This document shows, piece after piece, positions 24,201 through 39,200 of a DNA stretch of 64,000 nt; the first letter of the stretch is position 1; each line of letters begins with the position of its first letter. A program made the translations under genes and the position numbers. The stretch covers positions 5,086,509 to 5,150,508 of the forward strand of contig NC_088777.1 in the NCBI RefSeq assembly GCF_954871325.1, read 5' to 3'. This DNA is from Gordionus sp. m RMFG-2023. Lineage: Eukaryota; Nematomorpha; Gordioida; Chordodea; Parachordodidae. The notes beneath the pieces are model-generated. The model saw nothing but the letters and a program-made list of their open reading frames with translations. It had not been told where the DNA came from and made no database searches.

Positions 24201-27200
24201 TGGCTCACCAGTTGGAGGTTACTTGGCGGTTGAAGCCTTTTCCCAAGCTACTTCTAATTTTATCATTATGGAGGAGCTACTCATACAGCTTCCCACACAT
24301 AAATCTTCCTTTTTAATTAAAAATTTCTTCAATATACCGAATATCCTCTATGCTTTACAGTCAACGGCTATTTTTAAATATCCTGAACCTTTAAAAGCTT
24401 ATATGAATCCATAATAAAAAAACATTATAGAAAAAATAATTACACCCATAGCCTTATCAATTAGTGGTTTCATCTCGTCCAGATTAGCAAGCTCCAAAAT
24501 AATAATTGTATCCTTACCAGATGTACTGCTCCAATTTTATTTCCCATATTCATGAAATCATCACTAACTCATAAAAGTGAGGGAAGGCCTCATTTATCAT
24601 AAAATTACATTATTTTAATTAACTGAAACCTCTTTTTGTTCTAGCAACACATCTGTCAATTCTAAAAATAACTCAATAAAATTTTATGGAGAGAGACGAC
24701 TTATCATTATTCTCTGCAAATCTCATCAAATTATATCAACAGCAAGATTAAACACATTCAAAGTTGAATAAATAAAATTAATACTTTTCAACATGTAAAA
24801 AAAACTTTTTTATATTTTATTTTAATATTTATACAATTCGACAAAAACATGAAAACATCATCATTTTTTAATTAATTTGAGTCAAATGTTGTACTTCAAA
24901 GCTGATGTTTAAAATGCCTGCCATTAGCTTGAATATATGGTCTAAGGCGCTTTCGATATTCATTGATTTTACACAATCACAGCTGCATATCTTTGTGGAT
25001 AATCCGATGCATTATGGCTTGTAAAACACCAGTTTATCAGGATTGTTGACGAATGTATACCAAATCGGCCTTCTTGGCTCAATATGAGTGTTTTAAATAA
25101 CATTCCCTATACTACAAGCTGTGCGTGATCTACCACTACCATACCGCCTTTTCTGCTTCTGGTAGCATCAATTTTTGCAGTTAGGAAATTCCTTCAAAAA
25201 CATTTTGGCTCGGTAGTATTTTTATTGCCTTATTTTAATTAAACTCAAGTCATTCATTTTTTACTGAAAACAATTTTATTTATTTTTTATTATCGCCTGC
25301 TTAAATGTAAGATTTATTATTATAAAAAAATTACTTTTTACATGTTGGAGAGTTGAATTTTGTTTGTTCAAACCTCGTACATTACTTTAAGCCTTGTGAA
25401 TAGGATTTGATGAAATTTGCAGAAAACATCGAATCCCTCTCTCAATCTTAGAATTGATAGATTTATTGCTAAAACAAAAAGGGCATCAGTTCAATTGGAA
25501 CACAGTGAATATATATACAGTTAAAGCCATCGATTCATAGCAAAAATATATAATAATACTCATATTTTACAACTAATGATCCGACAATGGGCTAGTTTTT
25601 CTCTCCTTGGTCTACTGAAAAGTGAAATATATATTATTTTTTTCTTTCTATTCCATTGCTTTTGAGAATATGAATCTCCCCAAAAAGATTTTTTTAATTT
25701 TACTTGTATTTTTTGGTATGTGAGGGGTTAAGTATTAATTAAATTTTTTTAAAATATAAATCAATTAAACCTGGCATTAACCAAAAATAACATTAAATTA
25801 TAAGAAACTCATACTCCTCAGTAATTTATATAACATTATATCCCTAGAGAATAGTTAATTTTATTAGGCATTTAAAAACATTATTTTGCATTGCCTCTCT
25901 GTACACTTTTCCGGTAATTATGGGACTGGCAACTTGTGCAAAATATTTTTAGAGGGTCGGGCCTGAATATCGCAAATATATCAAAAAGCGTAAACATGCA
26001 ACTTTATGTGTTTTTTCCTTCCTTAAAAAAATTATAATGGGCTGGGTCGGACAACTAATATAAAAATTATTTTACGATGCAAAAAAAAAAGCGAGAAAAA
26101 ATATACAAAAATTTTCACGGGGTAGTTTGAACCCAGTCTAATTTGGTTAGAAAATAAAAAAAACTTCGCATTTTTTTTTACTTCTTTCTTTTTTTAAATA
26201 AACTTTATTTTTATTTTTAAACTTTAATTCTTATTTTTATTTTCTTTAAGAATTATTCTCTTTAAAAAAAAAATATATATAACCTGAGGAATAAGTGCTA
26301 CCATGCGAGGGACCGAATATTTTCTTGATATCAACGAACATATAGCAACCACTTCCTTTGCCAGGCATCTCAGTATTAGGACTCGGAGTAATTTAGAACT
26401 ACCGTATATTCGCTAGTTTTTTGTTTTGGAAATCAGTTACATTATAATAAATAGTATCGTATTCATCAATAGTGTTGAAAATCTCTCCGTTTGAGCTGAC
26501 TTTAAGCCTGCTCTAAAATGGCTTAATAGATTTTGACCAAAAAAGTATCGGCTTGCCAACAATGTTATGAGGAGAAAAAAAAATTTGCCTCAAAGCTAAA
26601 CTGATCTGTTTCGGATTTTAGGGTCTTGAGAATGAGGAGATTTGACAACAGAATTCGAATATTAAATTAAGCAAAAAAATATTTCGTTAAAATTAAATTC
26701 ATAAACTTTCAAAAATTTGATCGCAAATTTTAATCAAATCGTTATGTTAAAATTTTTAAAATTTGTATATTTTCTAGAATTATGTTTTGGACATGTTTTT
26801 ATTTTTATATTTAAAATAGCCTATTTAATTATTTTCATTAAAGTTTGCAAAGTTTGTGAATTTAATCTTTTTACATTTTGGACATAGCCTTTTAACTTCT
26901 TATTTTAAAGAGATTAATAAAAAAAAAAAAATTAATTTTGAAAATGAATGTGAGTTGAAAATTTTACACTATCATCTGGATAAATGAAGTGACATGGTCT
27001 AACGAACCAATAGGGTTTGATAAATGACGCTGGCTTGAAACCGACTAGCGTTATACCTGAATAACAATTTTAAACCGAATTATAGTGTATCCATGCATAA
27101 GGAAACTATCGTTAACTTTCAAAAAAGCTGGAAACATAACATATATTATTTATTATACCTGTTTATTTGGATGAACTCAAGTATATACAACATAAAATTT

Positions 27201-30200
27201 TATATCTAAGATCCAACTTTGTGTATATTCGTTTCTTCCCAATTTTTAAAAACAAATTTAGACAAATATAATAATACTCAATTCAAAGCAAATATTTTTA
27301 TTTTAATCTAATATAGATAGTAAATATTACCTTATAAAAAAAATTATTCTAATTAATCCCTCGCGTATAATATTCTTATAAATGACGCGTGGAAAATGAT
27401 TTAATAAATAATTGATTCTTATAAGCAAGCTAATTCTCAATGAAAAGTTTTTCATGAGCTTAAATTTAGTCGAACAATTATTCGGGATATAATTGATAAA
27501 TTTTCTAGAACCCCTTCTTTTTTTATTAATTTACAAATTCCAAAGAAAAACCTTGTTAGACTTAAACTAGGGAAGATAGAATCTTTTAAAGAAAAATCAT
27601 TCTTGCGTTAGGGAAAACGGATTTCTGCTACAACATGTCAAAGGAGAATTCACAAAATGGGACATTATTCTTACAAATAAACCCTGTTTCGTAGTAAACA
27701 ATGGTAATATTTGGAATATTGTAATAAGAAATAAGGATAACGCCGTTCATGATTGTTTAAAACGAACCATTAAAAATCCAGAGAATTATGATAAGAGGAT
27801 TTATCAATTTGATAGGTGTCGGAAGTTTGACATTAATAAATGTAACAATAAACGCCGTTTAAAAACATTATCTCTTTACCCAATCATCCATTCCTTATTC
27901 TAATGGCGGGAGTGCGCCCCAACAAGTCGCGACACCATGCTGCGAAATAGACTATAAAAAATGATTATCTGATAGAAGGATTAATATTTCGGATTGCCAG
28001 TATCAATTACTGATTTAAAATCCAATTAAAACTTTATGGAATATTATTTAAAGAAAAATTTTTTAATTTTAAAATCTGCCCTTACTATTAGGGCGAAAGA
28101 AAACTATGGAAGATAGATAAAATTCTATTTCATGGAAACTATAAGGAGATCTCATAAATTCAATGCTTGATAGAATAATAGCTGTTGTATAGGCGAAAGT
28201 GGGTGTAAACTAATTTTTAAATTCAAATGACGATTATTTATGAATGATGCATGGAATTGAACGTAAATTATGAAGCGCTTATATTTTTAAACATTTTTTA
28301 TAAAAATTAATTTATATTTTTATATTCCATATTACAATTATTTGGTTCGAAATATATAAATTACGAATGAGCGAATATATTATATGAAGTTGGGGTGATA
28401 GAATTTTTTATAATCTATAACAACTGAGTGTTAATGAGAATCCTGTATTTGCTTAGTGTATTAGAAGATTTTGACATCGAAATGACATGCAGTCATTAAA
28501 TTCCTTGAGCCCGTTAACTAGAAAACTCCTCAAATTTGACTAATAAAAACACTATGGACTTAAAAAATATTCTCGTTAAATTATAATGTATAGTGACGCA
28601 AAATCACTCTATTTGACCCGATTTTTAAAAACCGCCTAACTCAATATTTTAGCCAGATAAAATATTGCCAGCACTCTACATTTCGCTAATAGAATTTCCA
28701 AACCTCCGTGCCATCTATGAGCAAAATCTTCAGGCTCGCGTAATATTTTTTCTGGATGAAATAATAAGAATCGTCTCAAATGGAGGCGATTTTGCATCAT
28801 TAATCATTTACATAACAAAATTAATTTTTTTTTTTAAATATCTTAGTGCCTAAATTGAAAAGATTCTATAATATTGTTCCTCTAACATCCTTCTGCCATC
28901 AATAAGAGAGAACAGCGAAATAGAAAGACTAAAAATATAAATGAATATTTATTTTATTTTTTTTACCCGGGGGTCCAAAATCTTTCAAATTTTTAATTTC
29001 CTCCACGTCGAATATGATTTTGCCGCCGCCGAACTCCATATATCTCCTCTCTTTAGGCGTTTCAATAGCCGAGACGCCCTTTTTTTTTAAAAAAAATAAT
29101 ATTAATAATTTCCAAAACAACGTTAAATTATTTATCCATTTCTATACAATTTTATAATATTAAATATTTAGTTACGAAAAAATTCGCGGCCTGTTGGACA
29201 TATTCAGAGCAGGGGAGAACTGGCGATAAGGGTAGGTTGGCAAAATGGCCACGCGCCGAGACAAAATACAGAGAAATTTTTTTGGGGGAGACGAGTTAAT
29301 CAACATGAAGAGGTGGTCATATTATTAGGTTTCAACTCTAAATAATTAAGACCAATAAAGATAGTCTAAACAGTTTATCAAACTTTATTTTAAGTGACTG
29401 GCTGCATTCAGATCGAGCTAAGAAATGTAGTTTTATTATTTACCTAATCAACTCTATCTGAATTCCGCTTCCCACAATTATTTTTTTGAATTGTGGAGCG
29501 GTTCGGCTTTGATTGACCTTCAATGAGCTCTTCTTCGTTTTCCAAAAAATTATCTTTTATCCAATGTTAAATCCCAGAATTATGGGCTAACGGTCTGCGC
29601 CTTTTATTTAAAAAATTTTTTTTTTAACCCGTTTGCTTATCCGTCTAATGCCTAATTTTTTTCCGCCTTCCACTATTCATCTCTAATAAAGGTTAAGGGT
29701 TATTTCGTTTACGTTTTAAAAATGGGTGTAGATATTATATTTAAGAGCCATTTATTTTAATTAAGTAATTATTATTTTTTAATGCAGTTATTTGTCGACC
29801 ATGGTAATGTTTTGCTTTAGCAGCAATCAAGTGGGTGAAACAAAAAACACGCCTCTTTCACTAACTCTTAAACGGCTTAGCAAAGTTTTTATCCTAAAAT
29901 ATTCGTCTCAATCTTCGACTTGGTAACATTCGAGGTTCTAAGCCGTATTGGGGTCGGTCAATGCTAGGCAATTTAAACACTAGATGTAAGAAATATTACG
30001 GACCTCTTTGTCTTCCACTTTTGCATAGTCTTTTCTTATTTCCTCCAGAGTGTCTTTGTCTAATTTTATGGGTGCAGGAATTTTAGTAGAAGATACCAAG
30101 GCATATCTAGTTTTTTTTTCAAAGTTAAAAAGATTACATAGTTAATTGCAGACAAGATACTTTCTTTTTTAAAGGTTAGTAATTTTCTTATTGGGGAGGA

Positions 30201-33200
30201 GGGAAGAGCTAAAGAAATCTAAGCCGACCCAAATTTATCATTTTTGTGCATGGTTGAATTAAAATGTCATCTATTTTCCAGATAATGTTTCTTGAGAGAC
30301 GCCCACCTATAAATTTATTTAGAAACATTTTTTTTAAAAAAATACTCCTTTTAGATTCTCTGTTTCATCAATAGAGATATTTTTTTTAATGACATTAATT
30401 TCTCTTTCATCAAATTCATGATAATCCCTCCATGTCAATCATGATGATAAGTTAAGAATTATTAGAATATTATAAAGAAATTTATCGTTAAAATAATTAA
30501 TAAAGAAAAATAATACCTTACCTAAAACGTAGTTATAAAATAAATGGGCTATGAGATTTATATATATGTATATTGCATATCAATAATTAATATAAATAAT
30601 ACAATGAAACGGCGACAATAGTAGTAGGCCCGATATTAAACGGTAATTTCGAAACGGCTCGCTTTCGATAATCTCTTATTCGCAACCTTATAAAAGAAAA
30701 CAATTGGTTACAATATAGTATTAATTAGTTTTAACACGGCATATCAGGATTATATAAGTTAATGCAAAAAACTCCACCTGAGGCTGCATTCAAAGTGGAG
30801 ACGGATCCATTTTTTTACATCCGTTCCGTCAAAAGTCAATCTCATTAAAAATGGTATATATTTATGTTCATTTTTAAAAAAAATTATAAGTAACTGTTAT
30901 AACTCTACAAAATTTGCCGGATACCTGACCCGTTTAGACGGAAGGTGTCGGAACGGACGCACTGTGAACATGTATATCATTTTTAATGAGATTGACTTTT
31001 GAAGAAGCGGATGTAAAAAACGGATCAGTGTCCATTTTGAATGCGGCCTGAGCCGATTTTTGATAATGGGCAAACTTAATATTTTGTCCAGATTACGCAT
31101 GCCCTGAAAGATTTTGCTCATGGATAGCACAAAGGTTTAGACATCTATTAGCGAAATCTCGAGGTTTAGGCGATACTTTTTTTCTGATTAAAATGTTGAG
31201 TTAGCCGTTTTTTAAAAAATCGGCTCAATGGAGCCATTTTGTATCACTAATAGAATGTAACATGTTTAATAACATTCTGCACTTAAAGTTTGATTCTTTA
31301 AAAAAAAAATGTAAGTAAATACTTTAAAGTATGATATAAATAATATTCTTTAGGGTTGCCCGTGAGATAAATTTTTCTTCCTATCTCCTCCAGGAAGGAA
31401 AATGCCTCAAAATAAAATATAATCAAAATATCTAAAATATAGTGAGATTTTTCCTACAGCCTCCAATCCATAAAAAAAAATGTATTTCAAATTTTAACGA
31501 ATTACGTTTGTAGTCGTAATTTATTTTTGCGTACGTAATAATGAAAGTTAAATTCCGCAGAAAAAATTTTAAAAATTTGTATTTTCTTATAAATTCATGG
31601 CTTAATGGATGAATGTATCGGTTAACATTTAAAGTATCGACCGATAACGACTGACTGATTGACGTATCGGTGCATCTCTATAATACCTAGACTCTAATTC
31701 GTCCAGCAATTCTTCGGACGTGGGATAATTTTCGACTTCCTCATCGTTCAGGGTTAAGAGTTCCTATTAATAAATGTGTATATTAAAAAAATATTTTTTA
31801 ATACTATGTCTTAGTTCTCGTCATAAGCTTAATTTTTTTATTGCTGAAAGCAGCTAAAACACTCCTTTTTTTGGTACGGTTTATAAAAAAACAACATGTC
31901 ATTTAAAATTATGTAAAATATAACTGAAAATATTCAATATTTATTTTTCAAGTCTTAAAAAACCCCGCATTGTATTAAGTTAAAAAGATGCGCTGAAAGG
32001 TTAGCTTAACTACTCAGTCTTGAAAATGTAAAAATATCAAATAAAATGCGATGGATAGATAATTATATTAAAAAGGAGAAAAATAATATATAGCTAATTA
32101 AATTTTATTGAATTCCAAACAAAACCAAAACAAATACTGATCAAATAAGCTAATTTATATAATATATAATTATTTTTAAAAAACTTTGTAAAATTTGGAC
32201 ATATCAAAAGTATCGGAAGCAGTTCCTTTCCCGTCGGGTGAATCGGAGAAGCCTATCAGCTGAATGTCGATATCCGATTCGTTAGCGTCCCTTGCTCGTT
32301 GAATCGCTTGTTTCTAATTTTTAAAAAAAATAAAGAAATTATAATGGATGGGGATTTTGGATTTCTCAATTTTAAATCATTTACTGGGGACGATTTTTTA
32401 AGTTTGAAAAAAAAAATATGATTTGACTTAAAAATAATTCCAGCGTGGTATAAGCCTCACAGTACGAAAATATATTTCCGGTCAAGATTACGCAAATTTA
32501 AAAAAAATTGCTTTTCAAATAAAAATGGATTAATATTGAAGGATTCCAAACACCTATATGGAACCCATATCTCGTAATCAGAGTTGTTAAATGAAATATC
32601 TAGATCCTGTATCTAGATATAAAAATGTGGTATCTGTATCTGTATCTAGATAGATTTTTGATTAAAATATCTGTATCTAGATATTATTTTAGACGATGTA
32701 TCTGTATCTAGATCCATTTAAAAGGTATCTTTTAACAACTATGCTCGTAATGAACATTAATCGAGAAAAAAACTATGTTAAGGTTAACGTAAATTTACGT
32801 AATTTGTAGAGGTGGGGTGGATAAAATAATTTTCATAGGCCGATCCGATCTTACCGATATCGATGTCGATCATCAATATCAGCTGATACGATCTTTATTT
32901 AAGGATAAAATTTATCGATAGGGAATATGGAATAAACTAAAAATATATGATAGTATCAATGGAATTCATTCCGGCAAACGTGGTATTTTTTCAACTTTTA
33001 ATCATCTTTTTTTTCGGTGGACATTTCCCAAATATCTTTAAAAATGGAAATTTATTCTAATTTGTGTAGAATACCTATTCTATGATTTTTAGATAAATTT
33101 GCTATAAAATTTTGAAATGCTTTTTTATTTATTGGTAAATTAAATTTATTAATATCAAACATATGAATGACTGTTACAAAGAAATAAATAAAATAATAAT

Positions 33201-36200
33201 TTTGTGGCTATAATATAGAGCCAAATACAAACATTATAATGTTTTTTATTATTAATATAAACTATACTTTATTTTAAAAAAAATATTGATTTAAATCAAA
33301 TTTAACATTACGCGATTAAAATTATATAAAATATATTCTAATCATCATGTGAGATGAGGCTGCCAAAGAAGCTGATGTAATTGGCCCTGTGAATTGCTAT
33401 TGCGAGTCTGTCTTAAGAAGAAGCCTTCACGAGGTTCATCAGTTAGTTTGCGGATTAGCGATCCAAGTTCCTTGAAGAAAGAAAGAGCACGATTCCCAAA
33501 GGTAGTCAAGGTAGTGGAAATGATGGGAATGAATAAGTGATCTTGGGATATCTCTGAATATTTTGCAATTTTTAGAAGCTCCTTGTTCTCCAGAATGTTA
33601 AGGGATTGATTGGAAGGAGCCAATGGATCAATACAAGAGTAATCCCAGACCAAGAATTGACCTCGCTTCCAGGGAATTTGAGAGATCCCGTCAGGGCGTT
33701 TCCCAACAGATCTGAAAAGACCAGAGGGTTCGAGAATAGAAGGAATTTGAGCGGATCTCAGAGCTCTAAGAATTATAGAATTGCAAATGTTATGTCTAAC
33801 GATGCGGCCTTTACATGAACGACAATGTAGACTATGCCTTCCATTACTCAAAACAGCAGAACTGCAGCCGGCACAGATGTGGGGTTGGGTTACTAAGCAA
33901 TTTAAACGGATGCCTATAGCATGAGTTAGCTCATTTTGGGTCAATTGTAATTGTAAGTTCGCGGATGGAATGGCTTCGAGAAACTCATGTCCAGAACCAT
34001 TAAGCAGAGAGGAGAATAGGGACGGTCCAATGATTGCATACTGGAAAGGAGAGATTCGACGCAGCTTGCAATAATGGGTTTATCCCAGTCCTTCTGCTTG
34101 TTCGTTTCTGGAATTGGGTGGTCGGCAATGAATCGAGATTTCAATTCAATGATGGCACTATCAAAGGAAGGGTCAGAATTTAAGGAATTAGGATTGACTA
34201 AATTTTTGGTTAAAAGACAGCTCGATATAAAGGCAGTTAAGGCAAGATCGGAAGGGGATATGATGCCTAGTCCTCCCATCTTGGTAGGAAGGGTGGCTTG
34301 TGTCCACGCTAATTCATGGAATTTTAGATTAAGGATACTTTCAATTAGGACTTTAATCCCATTTTCATAAATGCCTAAGGAAGTGGGAAATTTAAAAATA
34401 GGGGTAGAGCGGAGCGCGTAAAGAATTTTTGGGATATTGAAGAAATTTTTCAGGAGAAAAAAGGCTTTATGAGAGAGGAGAAGGGAAAATAGGTCAGTCA
34501 ACACATTAAGGGTTTCGAGTGTAGATTGTAGGTAGGATGATATGGCTGTGTGTCCACCAACGGGAGCACCTAAGTGAGATAATTCCTCCAGAGTAATCTG
34601 TTTGAAATTATGAAAATTGTTTTCAGATGAATTAATTGGAATGAATTCTGATTTTTCATGGTTGATTGATAGACCAATGGATAGCCCTGCATCCTTGATT
34701 ATCATTACAGCTTTATTTATTTCGTCGTTTGGACCACAAAGGATTCCATCATCGATGTACCATGCATGCAATGATAATGAACATGCCTCGTTAATAGATT
34801 TAACAATTTCATTGATCCCAAAACAGAAAAATAAAGAACCTAGAGGATCTCCCTGTTGTATGCCCTCAATCGAAGGAATTTTATAGGTATCAAATTGGAG
34901 AGTGGAAGGCTGTTATAGCATGAATAAAAGAATTTAGTGTAACCAGGAAAGAGAATACTCGATGCGCTCAGAAAGGAATTCCGAGAAAGAGTGTTATAAG
35001 CATTGTTGAAGTCGATTTTGACTAAAGATTCGTTGGTTGGCTGGGTTTCTAAGTGTATTCTCGTTAGATGAACAACAGCTTCACAGCCGTTGGTGGACAC
35101 ACAGCCATATCATCCTTCCTACAATCTACACTCGAAACCCTTAATGTGTTGGCTGACCTATTTTCCCTTCTCCCCTCTCATAAAGCCTTTTTTTTCTGAA
35201 AAATTTCTTCAATATCCGAAAAATTCTTTACGCGCTCCGCTCTACTCCTATTTTTAAATTTCCCACTTCCTTAGGCATTTATGAAAATGGGATTAAAGTC
35301 CTAATTGAAAGTATCCTTAATCTAAAATTCCATGAATTAGCGTGGATACAAGCCACCCTTCCTACCAAGATGGGAGGACTAGGCATCAGATCCCCTTCCG
35401 ATCTTGCCTTAACTGCCTTTATATCGAGCTGTCTTTTAACCAAAAATTTAGTCAATCCTAATTCCTTAAATTCTGACCCTTCCTTTTTATTTATTATATT
35501 TTTTTCATACATCTTTTTTAAAAATGTATTTAATAAAATATCAATTTTTTTAAAAAATTTCTCCAAACCCATGTTACTCAATTAAAGTATATAAAAATGA
35601 AATATTGATTATATAAATATATTGGTATCGATTTGAAATGAATAAATATATTGATGAAGCCCCCATTTCCCAAAGATACAAATCCCCTTGAAAGGTGGAA
35701 AATGACACCATTTGGTATATATATCCTTATATTATCAAAAATTGCTAAAAGATTATCTGGCAATTCCCTCGACTAGCCCTGAAAGGATATTCTCAGAAGG
35801 GCGTTATGTTTTAACAAATCAACGTTGTCCACTAGATTAACTGACTATCCTAGCACGCCTGTGCCTAAAGAAATGAATGCGCATAGAGAATTTCAAAAAT
35901 ATATATTATTTTTCTTTATATACTATTACTAATTTGTTTGAGTTGAATAAAAGTTGAAAATCATGCTGTTTATTTATTTTTTATTTGATTGGCTTAGTAA
36001 AATGATTTGTGAAAATTATTGATTAAATCAAAATTTTTCAATTTCATATCTTTTTCAGAATTCAAAAAGGAAAAATATCAAGGCTCGGTTTTTTTTATAT
36101 ATTGCTTCATAGTTATTTTCCATATATTGTATTTATTTAAAAATACAATTAAGGTTTTTTAATGACTATTCCATATATATTTAGACAAGTTTTTTTAAAA

Positions 36201-39200
36201 TCACTATTTTATTCTTTAATTTGTTAAACCAATACCAATACAAAAAATAGAAAATATTTTTTAAACACAATATCAATATTTTGAACCAATACCAATACAA
36301 TATTTTGTTAATCTTGGATTTTTAATATTGTTCCCAACCCTACCTATAAGTTACTAAAATTATATATAAATACAGAAAATATTCCTTATCTCCAGTTATA
36401 CATTGCTTAAAAATCTTATAGGCGTAATATAAATTCAAAATGACTAAAAAGCACATTGTCAAATTGTCTCAAATTTACAGGATAGAAGTTGTTTTTTTAA
36501 ATTTGAAATAAAAAATCTCATTTTGCCGGAAATGGATTCTATCATGTGTAGAATATCTACTATCGGAATTGAAAGAAAAGAATATAGAAAGATTCTATTA
36601 AGGATAAATACATCATTCTTGGGATAGTTTATGAGAAAAAATAAATAATTAAAAGTGAAATTTTAAATGACAAATAAATCAAGTTCTAAAAACAAATAAT
36701 ATACCCTTAGATGAGGATCATCTGAATGTGGATTGTCTTGACAAGTGAATATGTATATCTTCTTCGGTCCCATTTTATATTTGCTAATTCGATAAAAATT
36801 TAAAAAAAAATATATATTGTTGTAGGTTGAGAAAAAATTAAATGAAGACATTTCTATTTCATTTAATTAGGTCAAAAAATACTACTCTCATTACATTTAA
36901 ATGATCAGTTTATCCCAAAAAAAGAGGAAAAGAGGGTAAGGGAGGGGGGGGGGGGGGGTGATTTAGTATTTTACACATAAATATTCTGACTTTTTCCTTG
37001 TAGATTTTTTTTTGTCCTTATTCTATATGGCATCAATGGTACTTTTTTCGTTCATTTACATAAAATGTCATCCCTTGTCTTCCTAAATATTCTATTTCTA
37101 TTCTACCATCAAACCTTTGACCACACGCGCTTTAAATATGAATAATTTAATATATTTTTTAAGTACGCATATTAATCTATAAAGAAGCCACACATTCATT
37201 TAGGTAAAATTAGTATAAGAAATATTGTTACGTTGCTATTTTTCCATGCTACAAATCAATTCGATATAATTCAACCAAATAAACCAATCTATGATGTAGA
37301 CATCCACTCCACTCATGCCTTCATTACAGTTTTTTCTATGAAATTTTAATGTTGAAAAAACTTTATTGGCTAATGAACACCATCTGCCTTTTACTTGAGT
37401 GAGACACTCACAAAGGATGAAGATGGTGTGACAGATATCATTCTTAAATGTTTTGCAATAAATTGAAAATGATGGTAATGAGGTGAGTGATTCCATTTTT
37501 ATTACATTCTGTAGTAGTGAATATGAGGTTGCTTTATAAATGTCACATGAATTATCTAATTGCTGGAAAATATATAATATATTTAGGTTTGAAGTAGCAT
37601 GTGGTCGATGTTATGATGATGTTGGTCAGAGGGATTAGGAATAGTGGGAGGAGATCTTCATGTGAGAAGAATACATAATGTATTTTTCCATCATATATTG
37701 TGCCAGTAGCATATTTTTCTTTAAAAATAAACCTATGTATAAACTGATTAGAGCATATCCAGAGGCTTTCAGCTATAGAGGCTTGATAATTGTTGTCTTT
37801 ATTATGGTGACCAAATGGGAAATTGATAATTTCTTTTTCAATATCTAAAAATTGAAAAAATAAACCAGATTTTATATATTATTTAATTAAATGAGGTTTT
37901 TAACCCGGATAACATATATTATAAAAATCAAGCATTCATAGGATTGGTACAGACTCATTATAAAAATCAAGCATTCTAGGATTGGTACAGACTCAAATTT
38001 TAAACTCAGTTGTAACTTATTTATCTCAATGATATTTATAAAATGTATTTTTAAAAACATTCATCAATCTGATAAGATAATTATTTTGTAAAGCTAATTT
38101 AATAATAACAATTTTAAGATTTCCCAAAAAATTATTAAAATTGAAAAAACAATTTACCATAGATTATAATATGATGGATTAGTTATAAATATTTTTAAAA
38201 AAGTATATAAAGATGATGACTATGAATTTTGAAAATAATGTAAAAAATGTGTAAGTGAGGGAATAAAATTAATGAGTAAAAAAAATAATGAACTAGAAAA
38301 GGGATTAAATATATATTAAAAGAATTAGAAAGAAGGTCATCCCAGGTGTGGATGCTGATTGGCAGAGGCAAAATTCTTTATAGTGATTTTAAAAATTTGT
38401 AGCTATTTTTTTCCCCTAGCAATTTGATTAAATTAAAAAGATAAATTATAAAAAATTAACAAGAAATCCTTGATATCTCAAGTGCATATTAAAGGAACTA
38501 AAACTTTTATACATGTTTTTTTTAAAGCTACATAATAATAAAAAAAAATCCAGATAGCCATATTAATAAGGTTTTAAGCAATAAATATTTTATAAACTCT
38601 TCATCTCGAGTTAGTATAAATCCTATAAAAAAATTTTCAAGGTTAAAAAAAATATTTATAATTATTTTATAAAAAAAATATACATAATATAATATATATT
38701 TTTATCATTTGCTTCCACTTAATAAAAAAATTATACCTTTCATAAATTTTTCTATCTTCTTAATACTTTCTGCCCCTAAATGATCAAACTCCTTGAATAA
38801 AAAATAAATGAATTATATAATATGATAAAGTTTTAAATTTTAAAAACAAAACCTATGTTATAACTCTTGTCATAATCAATATATTTTTTAAAAATTTCAC
38901 TTATATATTCAGTGATATGTATATTTAATATTATAATCATTACAATAAATAATTTTATCCTATTTAATATAGCATTGCATTCCAACAGTAAAAACTTAAT
39001 TTTTGAATTGAGTAGTAAATTTTAAAAAAAATTAACCTGATAAATGAATATGTGTTTAAAATTATTAGAGTTCTTAGTTTTTTCCTGAAATGAATAGTAT
39101 TACATGATAATTTTAAGGATAATTACTGAGTGGAACAATATTAGACAAACTAAATTTTTTTCATTAGATATGATATCACACAGCATCCAATCTCTTATGG

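Noticed and set aside
26470-26660. Open minus frames between Ku70 exons 13 and 14 that I first tested as the missing exon 13
   Set aside because: No GFKP or FVYP motif; the true exon 13 was then found at 26968-27056 with matching phase.
29455-29560. G+C-richer exon-like stretch in Ku70 intron 11 with a GTAAAT donor
   Set aside because: Exons 11 and 12 already join in phase and align with Ku70 without an insert; kept only as a possible alternative exon.
34074-34370. 98-codon plus-strand open frame
   Set aside because: It is the antisense of the LINE thumb region; the same antisense frame reappears in the inverted arm at 35279-35581.
36945-36960. Long G run, and C runs at 4397-4406, 59846-59862 and 62446-62456
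   Set aside because: Simple homopolymers without G-quadruplex spacing or associated features; possibly sequencing-length artefacts.
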